Assembly (NCBI GenBank): GCA_016927755.1
Contig: JAFGLZ010000198.1
Location: 61,021 to 125,020, forward strand
Direction: 5' to 3'
Length of the DNA stretch: 64,000 bases
DNA from: Phycisphaerae bacterium
Lineage (GTDB): Bacteria > Planctomycetota > Phycisphaerae > UBA1845 > JAFGLZ01
Both the position numbers and the translations under genes were made by a program. Positions within the stretch are counted from its first letter, which is position 1; each line of letters begins with the position of its first letter. Shown here in pieces: positions 28,061-36,565 of this stretch. Under the pieces are notes generated by a model that worked only from the letters and a program-made list of their open reading frames with translations, was not told the origin of the DNA and ran no database searches.

Positions 28061-28330
28061 TCAGTGCCTCGAATGAAGTCGAATCCACTCGCCGCGGAAC
28101 CGATCCCGGATGCGCTCGCTGAACCGCACCCCCATCCGTTTCGTATTGTCAGACCACAGGTGGCGGCGAACCTCCTGGTCGTCGAATCGCCGTCGCCCCC
28201 TTATCGCCCCCGATGCGCCGATCAATGCCAGAACCAGCCGCTGCCACAACGTCCCTCTCCGCGCGTCTCGACTCGCCGCCCGGCGAGCGGGAAACCGGAT
28301 CGCCTTGTCTTCGGGTGATGACATCGGCAT
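28061..28330 (-). CDS. Small basic protein, hypothetical
   Basis: The 89-residue Arg-rich protein follows the stop of the 28334 gene by 3 nt, so it would be translationally coupled in the tyrS operon. It contains one possible short hydrophobic stretch (LVLALIGASGAI) and ends with a basic stretch (MGVRFSERIRDRFRGEW). The ribosome site is weak. No family is recognised. The gene could be spurious. Confidence 0.45.
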   Translation of the reverse strand: MPMSSPEDKAIRFPARRAASRDARRGTLWQRLVLALIGASGAIRGRRRFDDQEVRRHLWSDNTKRMGVRFSERIRDRFRGEWIRLHSRH

Positions 28331-28333
28331 CGC

Positions 28334-28933
28334 CTATCCAAGCCGTCTCTGAACGGCGAGGTGTGTCGTGGCCAGGACCTCTTCCGCCGAGCGCGACGTG
28401 AGAGCCTCAGCCGGCCAGAGCTGATACTGGTCCAAACGAGCGACCTGCGCGCCATAGTAGTCCGAGACCTGACTCGGCCCGCCCTCGACGAGATCGCCGC
28501 CGGCATAGTCGATCGCGTTGAGCCAGGCGCTCATCTCGTCGGCATATTCGGCCGGGTAGATCAGGGCCACCGCGCTTGGGGTCGTCGCGCCCGGGATCGT
28601 CGCGAGATGCGCCTTGCATCGGCACGGGGGCGGAGTCGCATCGCCCAGGCGCCGGAGATCCTCAAAGTCCCGCCGCGCCGCCGCCGGCTCGCGCCGATAG
28701 AAGAAGAAGCCGTCCTCGGTGCGAAACCGGTTCGACGAGACGCCCTTGAGCTCCAGCCGACCGTTCGGATACGCGCGCTGGATCTTGTACGCCTTGCCGT
28801 CGGCGTGCTTCTCGCTTTCCAGCAGCACGGCGATCTCGGCCGCGGTGTAGCCGACGGCCACGCTGTCCCCGAAGTCGAAGACGTACAGCCCTCGATACGC
28901 CACCGGATTGTCGAGTCTCGGCAGTCCCTGCAT
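28334..28933 (-). CDS. Conserved-looking hypothetical protein in the tyrS operon
   Basis: The 199-residue soluble protein has a distinctive start (YRGLYVFDFGDSVAVGYTAAEIAVLLESE). A middle segment follows with CRCKAH and VALIYPAEYADEMSAWLNAID. I recognise no domain, though the first part resembles a recurring planctomycete hypothetical. It begins 19 nt after the tyrS stop with GAGG 6 nt before the ATG, so it is almost certainly co-transcribed with tyrS. Confidence 0.72.
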   Translation of the reverse strand: MQGLPRLDNPVAYRGLYVFDFGDSVAVGYTAAEIAVLLESEKHADGKAYKIQRAYPNGRLELKGVSSNRFRTEDGFFFYRREPAAARRDFEDLRRLGDATPPPCRCKAHLATIPGATTPSAVALIYPAEYADEMSAWLNAIDYAGGDLVEGGPSQVSDYYGAQVARLDQYQLWPAEALTSRSAEEVLATTHLAVQRRLG

Positions 28934-28952
28934 GCTACGCCTCGTTTGGTCC

Positions 28953-30179
28953 CTACGTCAGCTTGACCTTCGCCACACGGCGCTTGCCCACGCGAACGAT
29001 CATCCCGTCCGCCGGTGTGATCGTGGCCTGCGGGTCGCTCAGCTTCTCATTGTCGATCGACACGCCGCCCTGCTGCACCAGCCGTTTCCCGTCGCTGACC
29101 GAGTCGGCCAGGTCGAGCAGCTTGAGCATCTTGCCGATCATGATCCCGTTGCCGCCGACCTCGCCCGTGCTCAGGGTCACCTCGGGGATGTCGTCGCGGA
29201 GCCCGCCGTCGCGGAAGACGCGATCGAACAGCTCCGCCTCGCGGTCCGCCGCGGCCGCATCGTGGAACCTCGCGACGATCTCCTTAGCCAGCGAGACCTT
29301 CGCCTCGCGCGGATGCGTCTTGGACGGATCGCACAGCGTGCTGATCTCGCTCATCGAGCACGTCGTGAGCAGTTCGTAATAGTTCCGCATCAGCTCATCC
29401 GGAATTCGCATCGTCTTGCCGAACATCTCGCTGGCGGGCTCGGTGACGCCGATGTAGTTCCCCAGCGACTTACTCATCTTCTCGACGCCGTCGATGCCCA
29501 CCAGGATCGGCATGATCATCACGACCTGCGGGGGCTGACCCGCGTCCGTCTGAAGATCTCGCCCCACGAGGTTGTTGAACGTCTGGTCCGTGCCGCCCAG
29601 CTCAACGTCCGACTCGATTGCGACGCTGTCGTAGCCCTGGAGCAGCGGGTACAGAAACTCGTGGATGTAGATCGCGTCGCCGGCCTTGTACCGCTTCTCG
29701 AAGCTGTCGCGTTCCAGCATTCGCGCCACGGTCATCTTGCCCGCAAGACGAAGCGCATCGGCCAGGTTCAACCCGTTGAGCCACTCGCTGTTCGGACGGA
29801 TCTCCAGCTTGTCCTCGCTCATGTCCAGGATCTTGCCCGCCTGGGCGAAGTACGTCCTCGCGTTAACCTCGATCTCCTGGCGGCTGAGCATCGGGCGGGT
29901 CTTCGACTTGCCGGACGGATCGCCCACCATGGCCGTGTAGTCGCCGATGATGAGCACCGCCTTGTGACCCAAGTCCTGAAACTGCCGCATCTTCCCGAGA
30001 ACGACGGTGTGCCCCAGGTGGATGTCCGGCGCCGTCGGATCGAGTCCGAGCTTGATCCGCAGCGGGCGGCCCTGGGCCCGAGACTCCTCCAGTTTCTTGC
30101 GGAGCTCGGCCTCGGTATAGATGTGCTCGCACCCACGCTCGAGCACCGCCATCTGCTCGTCGACGCTTGGAAACCCCAT
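28953..30179 (-). CDS. tyrS: Tyrosyl-tRNA synthetase
   Basis: The 408-residue class I synthetase charges tRNA-Tyr. HLGH at residues 54-57 and KMSKS near 230 are the ATP-binding signatures. IKLGLDPTAPD and VELGGTDQTFN are typical of the TyrS type carrying a C-terminal S4-like RNA-binding domain, here from SDGKRLVQQGGVSIDNEKL. The start at 30179 was chosen because GAGG lies 8 nt upstream; a GTG at 30188 adds three residues. It leads an operon with at least one unknown protein. Confidence 0.94.
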   Translation of the reverse strand: MGFPSVDEQMAVLERGCEHIYTEAELRKKLEESRAQGRPLRIKLGLDPTAPDIHLGHTVVLGKMRQFQDLGHKAVLIIGDYTAMVGDPSGKSKTRPMLSRQEIEVNARTYFAQAGKILDMSEDKLEIRPNSEWLNGLNLADALRLAGKMTVARMLERDSFEKRYKAGDAIYIHEFLYPLLQGYDSVAIESDVELGGTDQTFNNLVGRDLQTDAGQPPQVVMIMPILVGIDGVEKMSKSLGNYIGVTEPASEMFGKTMRIPDELMRNYYELLTTCSMSEISTLCDPSKTHPREAKVSLAKEIVARFHDAAAADREAELFDRVFRDGGLRDDIPEVTLSTGEVGGNGIMIGKMLKLLDLADSVSDGKRLVQQGGVSIDNEKLSDPQATITPADGMIVRVGKRRVAKVKLT

Positions 30180-30257
30180 CAGGTCCACCTCATGGAAGCA
30201 AGGCTAAACCCTCATGCTATAGGGCAATTGCGGGTGAATCAAGCACGGCGGCGCGAG

Positions 30258-31469
30258 CTACACGCCGCTCCGCTGCGCCCTGGCCCCGTACACAGCGGCC
30301 AGCGGCATGGCCGTTAGCCCATGGGCGAGGATGCTCAGAAGCACGGTGCAGACGACGGTCATCGCCAGTGTCTCCCGGCCCGGCAGGTGCTTGCCGAGAA
30401 CGATGATGATGAACACCACGCTGGCCAGCCCTCGGGGGCCGAACCAGCCGATGAACAGCTTGCTCTCCATCCGCAGGCCAGTCCCTATCAGAGACAACAG
30501 CACCGGCACGATCCGCACAATGGTCAGGCTGAGCACTGCGTAGAGGACGATTCTCCAAGTGAAGTGCTCGATCGAGCTGCCCACCACGGCCACGCCGAAG
30601 ACCACCCACGTGAGCAAGGAGAAGACGCCGCCCGTGCCCTCGGCGGCTTCCAGCAGCCGGCCCTTGTGTTGCTTCGTCAGTCCGCCGAAGGTCAGACCGC
30701 CGACGAACGAGGCGATGAAGCCGCTGCCGCCCAGCGACTGAGCGGTTGCAAAACACGTGACGGCCAGCGCGATGATGGGCACCGGCAGCCAGGTCTCGGC
30801 GACCCAGTTTCGGCGAGCGCAGCACCGTAGGGCCCCGGCGGCGAGCAGCGCGAGCACCAAGCCGACCAGGGCGCCGATGCCGATCTCCTCCAGGACGAGC
30901 CGTAGTGCCAGGGCGGTCGTCCCGCCATCCCCGGTGTTGTGCGTAGCCAGCGCCAGGAATATGAACAGCACGGGCACGCAGATCCCATCGTTGAGGCCAC
31001 TTTCGACGTTGAGTGACTCGCGGATCTTCGGGGGCACGGCCTCATTCGTCACAACCGCCTTCCCGAGCGCGGCGTCGGTTGGGGCAAGCATGGTGGCGAG
31101 GACGCCGAGTTCGAGGATGGTGAGCCCGTCAAACAGGAGGGCACCGGCGGCAAGCCCCAGCGCGATCGTCAGCGGCAGGCCGACGAGGAGCAGGCGCTCC
31201 GGCAGGCCGATGCTCAGCTTCAGGACACGCAGGTCGGCGTTTGCCGCGTCCGTGAAGAGGACGAGCGCCAGTGTCAGCTCCGCCAGCGTCCGGAGTGATT
31301 CGGCGTCCACTCCGAGCCGAAGGATATTCAGCCCCATCGGGCCGCACAAGACGCCGAAGCCCGTGAAGACGATCGCGCCGCTCACGACCGTCTTGGCGAG
31401 CCGGTTCGTGATCGCGCCGTATGCGAACACGAAGGCGGCGAGGAGGGCGAGGGTGGAATACTCCGACAT
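30258..31469 (-). CDS. CPA1-type cation/proton antiporter
   Basis: The 403-residue protein has about 11-12 membrane segments. FTDAANADL, MLAPTDAALGKAVV and ESGLNDG correspond to conserved ion-path residues of CPA1 Na+(K+)/H+ exchangers, and GWFGPRGLASVVF is the late conserved helix. It exchanges a monovalent cation for protons at the inner membrane. The ATG at 31469 follows GGAGG by 9 nt; the upstream ATG at 31478 is too close. It is 29 nt after the two-TM K+ channel gene, so the pair probably forms a K+ homeostasis operon. Confidence 0.85.
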   Translation of the reverse strand: MSEYSTLALLAAFVFAYGAITNRLAKTVVSGAIVFTGFGVLCGPMGLNILRLGVDAESLRTLAELTLALVLFTDAANADLRVLKLSIGLPERLLLVGLPLTIALGLAAGALLFDGLTILELGVLATMLAPTDAALGKAVVTNEAVPPKIRESLNVESGLNDGICVPVLFIFLALATHNTGDGGTTALALRLVLEEIGIGALVGLVLALLAAGALRCCARRNWVAETWLPVPIIALAVTCFATAQSLGGSGFIASFVGGLTFGGLTKQHKGRLLEAAEGTGGVFSLLTWVVFGVAVVGSSIEHFTWRIVLYAVLSLTIVRIVPVLLSLIGTGLRMESKLFIGWFGPRGLASVVFIIIVLGKHLPGRETLAMTVVCTVLLSILAHGLTAMPLAAVYGARAQRSGV

Positions 31470-31498
31470 GCGAGTCATCCTCCGAGGCAGGCGTGGGG

Positions 31499-31834
31499 TC
31501 ACCCATCTGCCTTCTCCTCTCGGCGCTTCTCCTGAACAGCCTGGCTCAGCGCGTGTACGGCCACGGCGACGACAATCCCATTGAACAGCAGGCCGATGAA
31601 GCCGGCGGCTATGCTCGCAACCCGGCCCCACGCCGTCCCCGGCGTAATATCGCCGTAGCCGATCGTCAGGGCGGTGATCAGAACGAGGTAAACGCCCTGC
31701 GCGATCGGCATTCCTTCCGCAAGGACCACCACGGCGACGCAGAGCGCCAGCAACAGGACGAATACCACGAGGACCCCACGAATGAAGTGAGCGATCTTGA
31801 ACAGGTGCCGAAGAAATCCCAGGAAGTCTCGCAT
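31499..31834 (-). CDS. Two-TM potassium channel subunit
   Basis: The 111-residue protein has TM1 (VLVVFVLLLALCVAVVVLA), a pore helix with selectivity filter TIGYGD, and TM2 (VASIAAGFIGLLFNGIVVAVAVHAL). This is the minimal Ion_trans_2 pore fold. No C-terminal RCK domain is attached. It would act as a tetramer, gating unknown. It is followed after 29 nt by the CPA1 antiporter. Confidence 0.88.
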   Translation of the reverse strand: MRDFLGFLRHLFKIAHFIRGVLVVFVLLLALCVAVVVLAEGMPIAQGVYLVLITALTIGYGDITPGTAWGRVASIAAGFIGLLFNGIVVAVAVHALSQAVQEKRREEKADG

Positions 31835-32194
31835 CAGCGATGCTGCTCCGTGATGACGGGAACGTGCAACGGGGACCTGGCTATGCCCGAGCTGAGGCTT
31901 TCACCACCGCTAGATTCGCGATGAAGTAGCACCATGATCAACGATGTCACATCCCTTGTCCAGACAATCCTCAAGGAGGTCAAGTGTTGGCTGGGTGACC
32001 GTCAAGTTGTGCCGCGCTCTATCCTGGACGTAAGGGCGAGCCAGTTGCGGACGGTAGTAGGATCGTTGCCGAGGCTGTTGTCTGAGTTGCCACGGGTTCA
32101 GGCACTGGTTGTCACGACGAGATCGGGCACTTTACAATGACCAGACATCGTTGGGCCCCGTTGCCGGGCAAGGCCATCCAGGAGACCTCGGACA
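31835..32194. other. Intergenic region, no gene supported
   Basis: These 360 bases separate the K+ channel gene (minus) from the metallophosphoesterase gene (plus). A 68-codon frame at 31934-32140 exists but has atypical composition and no ribosome site. I could not pick a promoter. Confidence 0.4.
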
Positions 32195-33622
32195 ATGCCC
32201 GTTGATCCAGCCAAGATGCTCATGGCCTTGCTCGTTGCAGCGACGCCCTTCTTCGGCGAAGAGGCCACGACCGAGCCCGCAGCGACGTCCACCGCCACCG
32301 CACAGGTCGGCATCTCCGCATCGCGTGGCGAGCAGACACCGACCACCTATTACTTCATCAGCGATCTGCATATCGGCGGCGACGGGGGCCTTGATCATTG
32401 CGGCTTCGAGGGAGAATTGATTGCGTTTCTGCGCGGCATCGCCGCAGGGCCGCTGCCCGCGGAGCTGATCATCGTCGGCGACGCATTCGGGCTGTGGGAG
32501 ATGACGGCGGATGCAGGCGATCAGAAGCTCGAGCGAATTGCACAGAGCCACAAGGCGCTGTTCGCACAGTTCCGCGAGACCGGCTCCCGGCTCCGGATCA
32601 CGCTGCTGCCGGGAAACCATGATTACGATCTGGCGTGCGTGCCGGCCTACGGGGCGCAGCTCGCCGCGTACAGCATCCACTTGGAGCCGGTTGTGCACAT
32701 CACCCGAAAGATCGCCGGGCGCACGATCTGGATCGAGCACGGGAACCAGCGCGACGAGTTCAACCGGTTCCCGGAGTTCGGGGACCGGTTCGGAATGCCG
32801 CCCGGGTACTTCATCACGACCAGCACCGTGGCGGCGGCCGCCCGCGCGGCCCAACGGGGTCAGAGCGATTGGCTCAACGACCTGGAGTCCGTGTACCCGA
32901 GCGAGGCGATCCCCTCCTGGATCTGGTCCAACTACTTCTACAAGGAAATGACGCCCATCCTGCGATGGTTCCTCCTGCCGTTCCTGCTGTTGTCCGGCGT
33001 GAGCCTCATCGTCCTCATCGGTCGCGGCCTGGCGAGGCTGGGCGTTCCGTACACCAAGATATTCCAGGGGCGACTGGGCCATCGGCTGGGCTGGCCCGGG
33101 CGTTTGGTTGACGGCGTCCTGTTTGTCAACGGCATCGTACTCACGGCCATGCTGGTCTTGGCGATTCCCGCCTATCTGCTGGCCCGGGACGTGCGCGCAG
33201 CGCTTCACAGATTCGGCGTCGAGAGCTCCGAGGGACTGGTGTCGACCAAGGACGACGGATACGTCAAGGCCGCCAAGGCCGTCTTCGAGCGAGACGAATC
33301 AGCGGCGCTGTTCATCTACGGTCACACGCACGTGCCCTCCGTAAGGAAGGTAGCGTCGGGATATGTGGTCAACACGGGAACTTGGCTGAAACGACTGGAT
33401 CGCGTCCGCGGCCACTTCCGGCTATTGCCGGATGTCTACGTCCCGTCCTACCGGCTCAACTACTTCACCATATCCCAGGAGGGCCAGTCGCTTCGTCTGT
33501 CATATCATGTCATCCCCAAGAAGGCTCCCGACGATCTCACGTGGTTGGAGAGACTGCAGATTCTCGGCAGGCGCCCAACCAGCATAGAGACGATACCGCC
33601 TGAGTTGGCTATCCGTCCGTAG
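32195..33622 (+). CDS. LpxH-like metallophosphoesterase with two-TM insertion
   Basis: The 475-residue calcineurin-fold protein has metal-binding motifs SDLH (56-59), GD (95-96, in GDAFGLW), GNHD (140-143), EHGN (181-184) and GHTH (376-379). Between EHGN and GHTH it carries two hydrophobic spans (about 255-277 and 308-331), so the catalytic fold is split by membrane segments. The layout recalls UDP-2,3-diacylglucosamine hydrolases, but the GDxFD Asp is Gly and the insertion makes that role uncertain. CAGGAGA precedes the ATG by about 9 nt. Confidence 0.78.
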   Translation: MPVDPAKMLMALLVAATPFFGEEATTEPAATSTATAQVGISASRGEQTPTTYYFISDLHIGGDGGLDHCGFEGELIAFLRGIAAGPLPAELIIVGDAFGLWEMTADAGDQKLERIAQSHKALFAQFRETGSRLRITLLPGNHDYDLACVPAYGAQLAAYSIHLEPVVHITRKIAGRTIWIEHGNQRDEFNRFPEFGDRFGMPPGYFITTSTVAAAARAAQRGQSDWLNDLESVYPSEAIPSWIWSNYFYKEMTPILRWFLLPFLLLSGVSLIVLIGRGLARLGVPYTKIFQGRLGHRLGWPGRLVDGVLFVNGIVLTAMLVLAIPAYLLARDVRAALHRFGVESSEGLVSTKDDGYVKAAKAVFERDESAALFIYGHTHVPSVRKVASGYVVNTGTWLKRLDRVRGHFRLLPDVYVPSYRLNYFTISQEGQSLRLSYHVIPKKAPDDLTWLERLQILGRRPTSIETIPPELAIRP

Positions 33623-33932
33623 GCCGCTTCTCGCCCTTGGGAGCCTCCGGCGGGCCTTCCTGTTTGCGGCAGCGACAACAGCCCCCGATCCGAGCACGTG
33701 TGCCACCTCAGACCGTCACGCCTGCAAGTCAGGCGCGACGGTCACCGGCTTCCGGCAGGGCACGGCATCGAGCTGTCAGATGATGGCTTCAGCGCACTCC
33801 AGTGAGTATGGGAGCTCGGCCAAAGAGCCCCGGCACTTCGGACGGCTTCGACGCGACGGGCTGGCTCTCACTGCTGCCTCCGCGACGTCTCACGGGTTCG
33901 GCAGCCTGGCACTACGTGCATGCTTCCGGTGC
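33623..33932. other. Convergent intergenic region with hairpin
   Basis: This 310-base region lies between the metallophosphoesterase (plus) and the metal permease (minus). It contains the hairpin described separately at 33711-33743. No gene is supported. Confidence 0.5.
33711..33743. terminator. Bidirectional hairpin between convergent genes
   Basis: GACCGTC-a-CGCCTG and CAGGCG-c-GACGGTC pair as a 14-bp arm with one mismatch around CAAGT. Position between convergent genes suggests a terminator; no U-run is present. Confidence 0.55.
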
Positions 33933-34754
33933 CTACTCTCCCCAACCAAGCTCTCCACGTACGCGCCGCCAGAGCAGCGCCAGCAGGAAGAACCCCGTGG
34001 AGACCAACACGATGCACGCGCCAGTCGGCAGGTCCAGTTCGTAGGCCACCCATAGGCCGAGCACCGCACTGATCCCGCCCATGCCCGTCGCCAGCAGGCA
34101 GATCGATCGGTATCCCCGCCCGATTTGGAGCGCCGCCGCGGCCGGGTTCGCGATCAGGGCGAAGATCATCAGCCCCCCCACCGTCTGGAGATTCACAGTC
34201 AGCACCAGCCCGCACAGGGCAAGGAACAGCACGTACACCAATTGCCCATGCACCCCCGTCGCCGCCGCAAGCATTCTGCTGAAGAGGATCGCTCGCATTT
34301 CCTTGGCGAATAGGGCCGAGAAGATCAGCAGCGCGAGACCCGCTGCCACGATCAGCAATACGTCCCGCTCCGTAACGAACAGGAGGCTCCCCCACAGCAG
34401 GCCCAGGATCTCCGTCTTCGGCCCCTGCATCAGCCCGATGCCCAGAAACGTCAGCCCCATCATCAGCGGAAACAGCACCCCCATCGCCACGTTGACGTCC
34501 AACCGCATCCGCCCCGGCGGGATCACCCCAAGCACCGCCGTGGCCACCGCCGCCGCCGCCAGAGCGCATGGCAACTCGGGCAGCCCGGCCAAGACGCCGA
34601 AGACCGCCCCGGCCATCGCGGCGTGAGAGATGCACACGCCCACGAACGGCATCCGCATCCCCATGATGTATACGCCGAGAAGCCCGCTGCTGGCCCCACC
34701 GACGAGACCGGCGACGACGATCGGAATGAAGAACGAGTCAAGCGCGGCGATCAT
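33933..34754 (-). CDS. Metal ABC transporter permease (ZnuB/MntB family)
   Basis: The 273-residue protein has about 8-9 membrane spans in the ABC-3 permease pattern: PFVGVCISHAAMAGAVFGVLAG near the N terminus and GLMIFALIANPAAAALQIG in the second half. It forms the channel of a Zn/Mn/Fe-type importer. Its ATG overlaps the ATPase stop by 4 nt. The three-gene order is binding protein, ATPase, permease. Confidence 0.85.
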   Translation of the reverse strand: MIAALDSFFIPIVVAGLVGGASSGLLGVYIMGMRMPFVGVCISHAAMAGAVFGVLAGLPELPCALAAAAVATAVLGVIPPGRMRLDVNVAMGVLFPLMMGLTFLGIGLMQGPKTEILGLLWGSLLFVTERDVLLIVAAGLALLIFSALFAKEMRAILFSRMLAAATGVHGQLVYVLFLALCGLVLTVNLQTVGGLMIFALIANPAAAALQIGRGYRSICLLATGMGGISAVLGLWVAYELDLPTGACIVLVSTGFFLLALLWRRVRGELGWGE

Positions 34755-35557
34755 GCTGACCCCATCTGAGCCCTGGCAACCGCGTGCCGCCGGCCGTCAA
34801 CCTCGATAACCTCCACCGGACACCCGTACAGCTCTCCGAGGATGCCCGCCCCCAACGTCTCATCAGGCGGGCCGTAGCGGACGATCCGTCCGGCGTCCAT
34901 CAAGGCAACGCGGTCACAGCAACTCGGCAGCAGCCCGGTCTCGTGGGACACCATGACGACGGTCATCGAGTGCTCGGCGAAGACGCGCTCCAGCCACTCG
35001 ACCATCCGCGCCTTCCAGTCCATGTCCAGGTTCGCCGCCGGCTCGTCGAGCAATAGCAGCCTCGGGGCCTGAACCATCGCTCGGGCCAGCAGCACCTTCT
35101 GCTGCTCGCCGCCCGAGAGGCTGCGAAACGTCCGGCTGGCCATCCCCGCAAGCCCCAGCCTGTCGAGCCAATCGTCGACCCGGCGCCGCCCCTCCTCTCC
35201 CGGAGATCGCAGCAACCCCGCCGGACCCGCCAGGCCCATGCCCACCACCTCTCGAACTGTCAGAGGCAGATCGGCGTGATACTCCGTCGCCTGCGGAACG
35301 AAACCGACGCTCCGTCGAACGCTCGTCGCCCGCCACCGGCTCATGCTCGTGATCGATTGTCGATCGTGGAGGACCGCCCCCCGTGTCGGACGGACCAGCC
35401 CTGCCACAGTCTGAAGGAACGTCGACTTGCCCGCGCCGTTCCGACCGAGGACGCCGACGAAACGCCCCGCCTCGATCGCCAGTTCCCCTACGTCAAGGAT
35501 GCGCCTGCCACCCCTGGCAACGACAACGTCGCGAAGCTCGATCGTCACGCCGCTCAC
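34751..35557 (-). CDS. Metal ABC transporter ATPase (ZnuC family)
   Basis: The 268-residue protein has Walker A GRNGAGKST, signature RSLSGGEQQKVLLARAM, Walker B LLLLDEPAANLD and the switch His in VMVSHETG. It powers metal import together with the downstream permease. It overlaps the binding-protein gene by 4 nt upstream and the permease by 4 nt downstream. The metal is not determined by this subunit. Confidence 0.9.
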   Translation of the reverse strand: MSGVTIELRDVVVARGGRRILDVGELAIEAGRFVGVLGRNGAGKSTFLQTVAGLVRPTRGAVLHDRQSITSMSRWRATSVRRSVGFVPQATEYHADLPLTVREVVGMGLAGPAGLLRSPGEEGRRRVDDWLDRLGLAGMASRTFRSLSGGEQQKVLLARAMVQAPRLLLLDEPAANLDMDWKARMVEWLERVFAEHSMTVVMVSHETGLLPSCCDRVALMDAGRIVRYGPPDETLGAGILGELYGCPVEVIEVDGRRHAVARAQMGSA

Positions 35558-36435
35558 GACTTGGGGACCTCCGTCGGCGACGACGTCGTGGCCGGTCGCG
35601 ACCCGGCCCCGCCGACCAGCGCCCCCACGTTCGACCAGAAGAGATCGTCAAACGTCATCTGGTTCCCCGCCATCGACGGGAAGTTGCTGAACACGACCAT
35701 GCGGGCCCCCAGCCGCGCCGACAATACCTGCGCGACTCGCGTGCCCTCCTGCAGGTTGCCCACGACCAACTCGACCCGCCCCGTCTCGCCCTTGGCGAGA
35801 CTCTCGACGTATTCGGAAATCCGCGCCTCCTCCCCCCGAGGAAACGTCCCGGCCACGCTTAGACCCAACCACCGGCAGAACGCCTCCTGGTGCTTTGAGC
35901 ACAGCACGTTCTTGCCCTTCAGCCCTGCCCCTGCCACCTGTTCCTGGCACGCCTTCTCCAACGCCGCGAGCCGTCGCCTCACCGCCTCCAATCGAGAGGC
36001 AAACCCCGTCGCCCGTTCGGGCCATCGCTCCGAGAGCGCTCTGCAGACGCACTCGACCATCGCGCCATACGTCTCGGGCTTGCTCATCCCGTCGCTCACC
36101 GGAACGGGGATGATCTTGAGCCCTTCCGTCTCGAGCCGATCGAGCTTGGTGTCCAGAGCCACCTGAAAGTCGAATCGCAGCAGCACCGCGCTGTCGCGCA
36201 GATTGTCGACCATCTTCGGCGTCACGTCGAAATGGCCCGGACACCCACCCGGAGGCAGCATACGCACGATCCGGAACCCGTCCGGCGCGAGATCCCGAAC
36301 CGCGCATTCGAGGTAAGACGTCGTCACGCCCACCCCGGGACGGGAATCACGTCGCGCCTCGCCCCGATCGCATCCCGTCAGAAGAACGATCCCGACCAGG
36401 ACGGTCCTCGTCAAGCGATACCAGACTCCTTGCAC
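35554..36435 (-). CDS. Metal ABC transporter substrate-binding lipoprotein
   Basis: The 293-residue protein starts VLVGIVLLTGC, a lipobox, so it is anchored by a lipidated Cys. It shows the ZnuA-type layout: a CPGHFDVTPKM segment (first-lobe His ligand), a charged helical backbone (EAVRRRLAALEKACQEQV), and SKHQEAF (second-lobe His). The usual DPH before the first His reads CPGH here. Acidic and His residues remain, so a Zn/Mn-like metal is plausible. The start is GTG at 36435 with GGAG upstream. Confidence 0.8.
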   Translation of the reverse strand: MQGVWYRLTRTVLVGIVLLTGCDRGEARRDSRPGVGVTTSYLECAVRDLAPDGFRIVRMLPPGGCPGHFDVTPKMVDNLRDSAVLLRFDFQVALDTKLDRLETEGLKIIPVPVSDGMSKPETYGAMVECVCRALSERWPERATGFASRLEAVRRRLAALEKACQEQVAGAGLKGKNVLCSKHQEAFCRWLGLSVAGTFPRGEEARISEYVESLAKGETGRVELVVGNLQEGTRVAQVLSARLGARMVVFSNFPSMAGNQMTFDDLFWSNVGALVGGAGSRPATTSSPTEVPKS

Positions 36436-36491
36436 TATCTTCTCCGTAATCGCATCTCCAGAATGACGGGGACTGAAACGCCGTTACCATA

Positions 36492-36512
36492 CCACGGGCC
36501 TCCCGCCCGTGG
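36492..36512. terminator. Hairpin between prepilin and metal ABC genes
   Basis: CCACGGGC-CTCCC-GCCCGTGG is a perfect 8-bp stem. It lies after the prepilin stop and before the binding-protein GTG on the same strand, separating the two units. Confidence 0.5.
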
Positions 36513-36565
36513 ACGTCCGCCGCGTGATCGAGCAGCCTACACCAAAGCGCATGCTCCGACCACGC

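Noticed and set aside
28908..30317. A 469-codon plus-strand frame opposite tyrS.
   Set aside because: Low-complexity His/Arg/Leu composition and antisense to tyrS.
31934..32140. A 68-codon frame in an intergenic region.
   Set aside because: No ribosome site at its start, no homology that I recognise, and unlike the neighbouring codon use.
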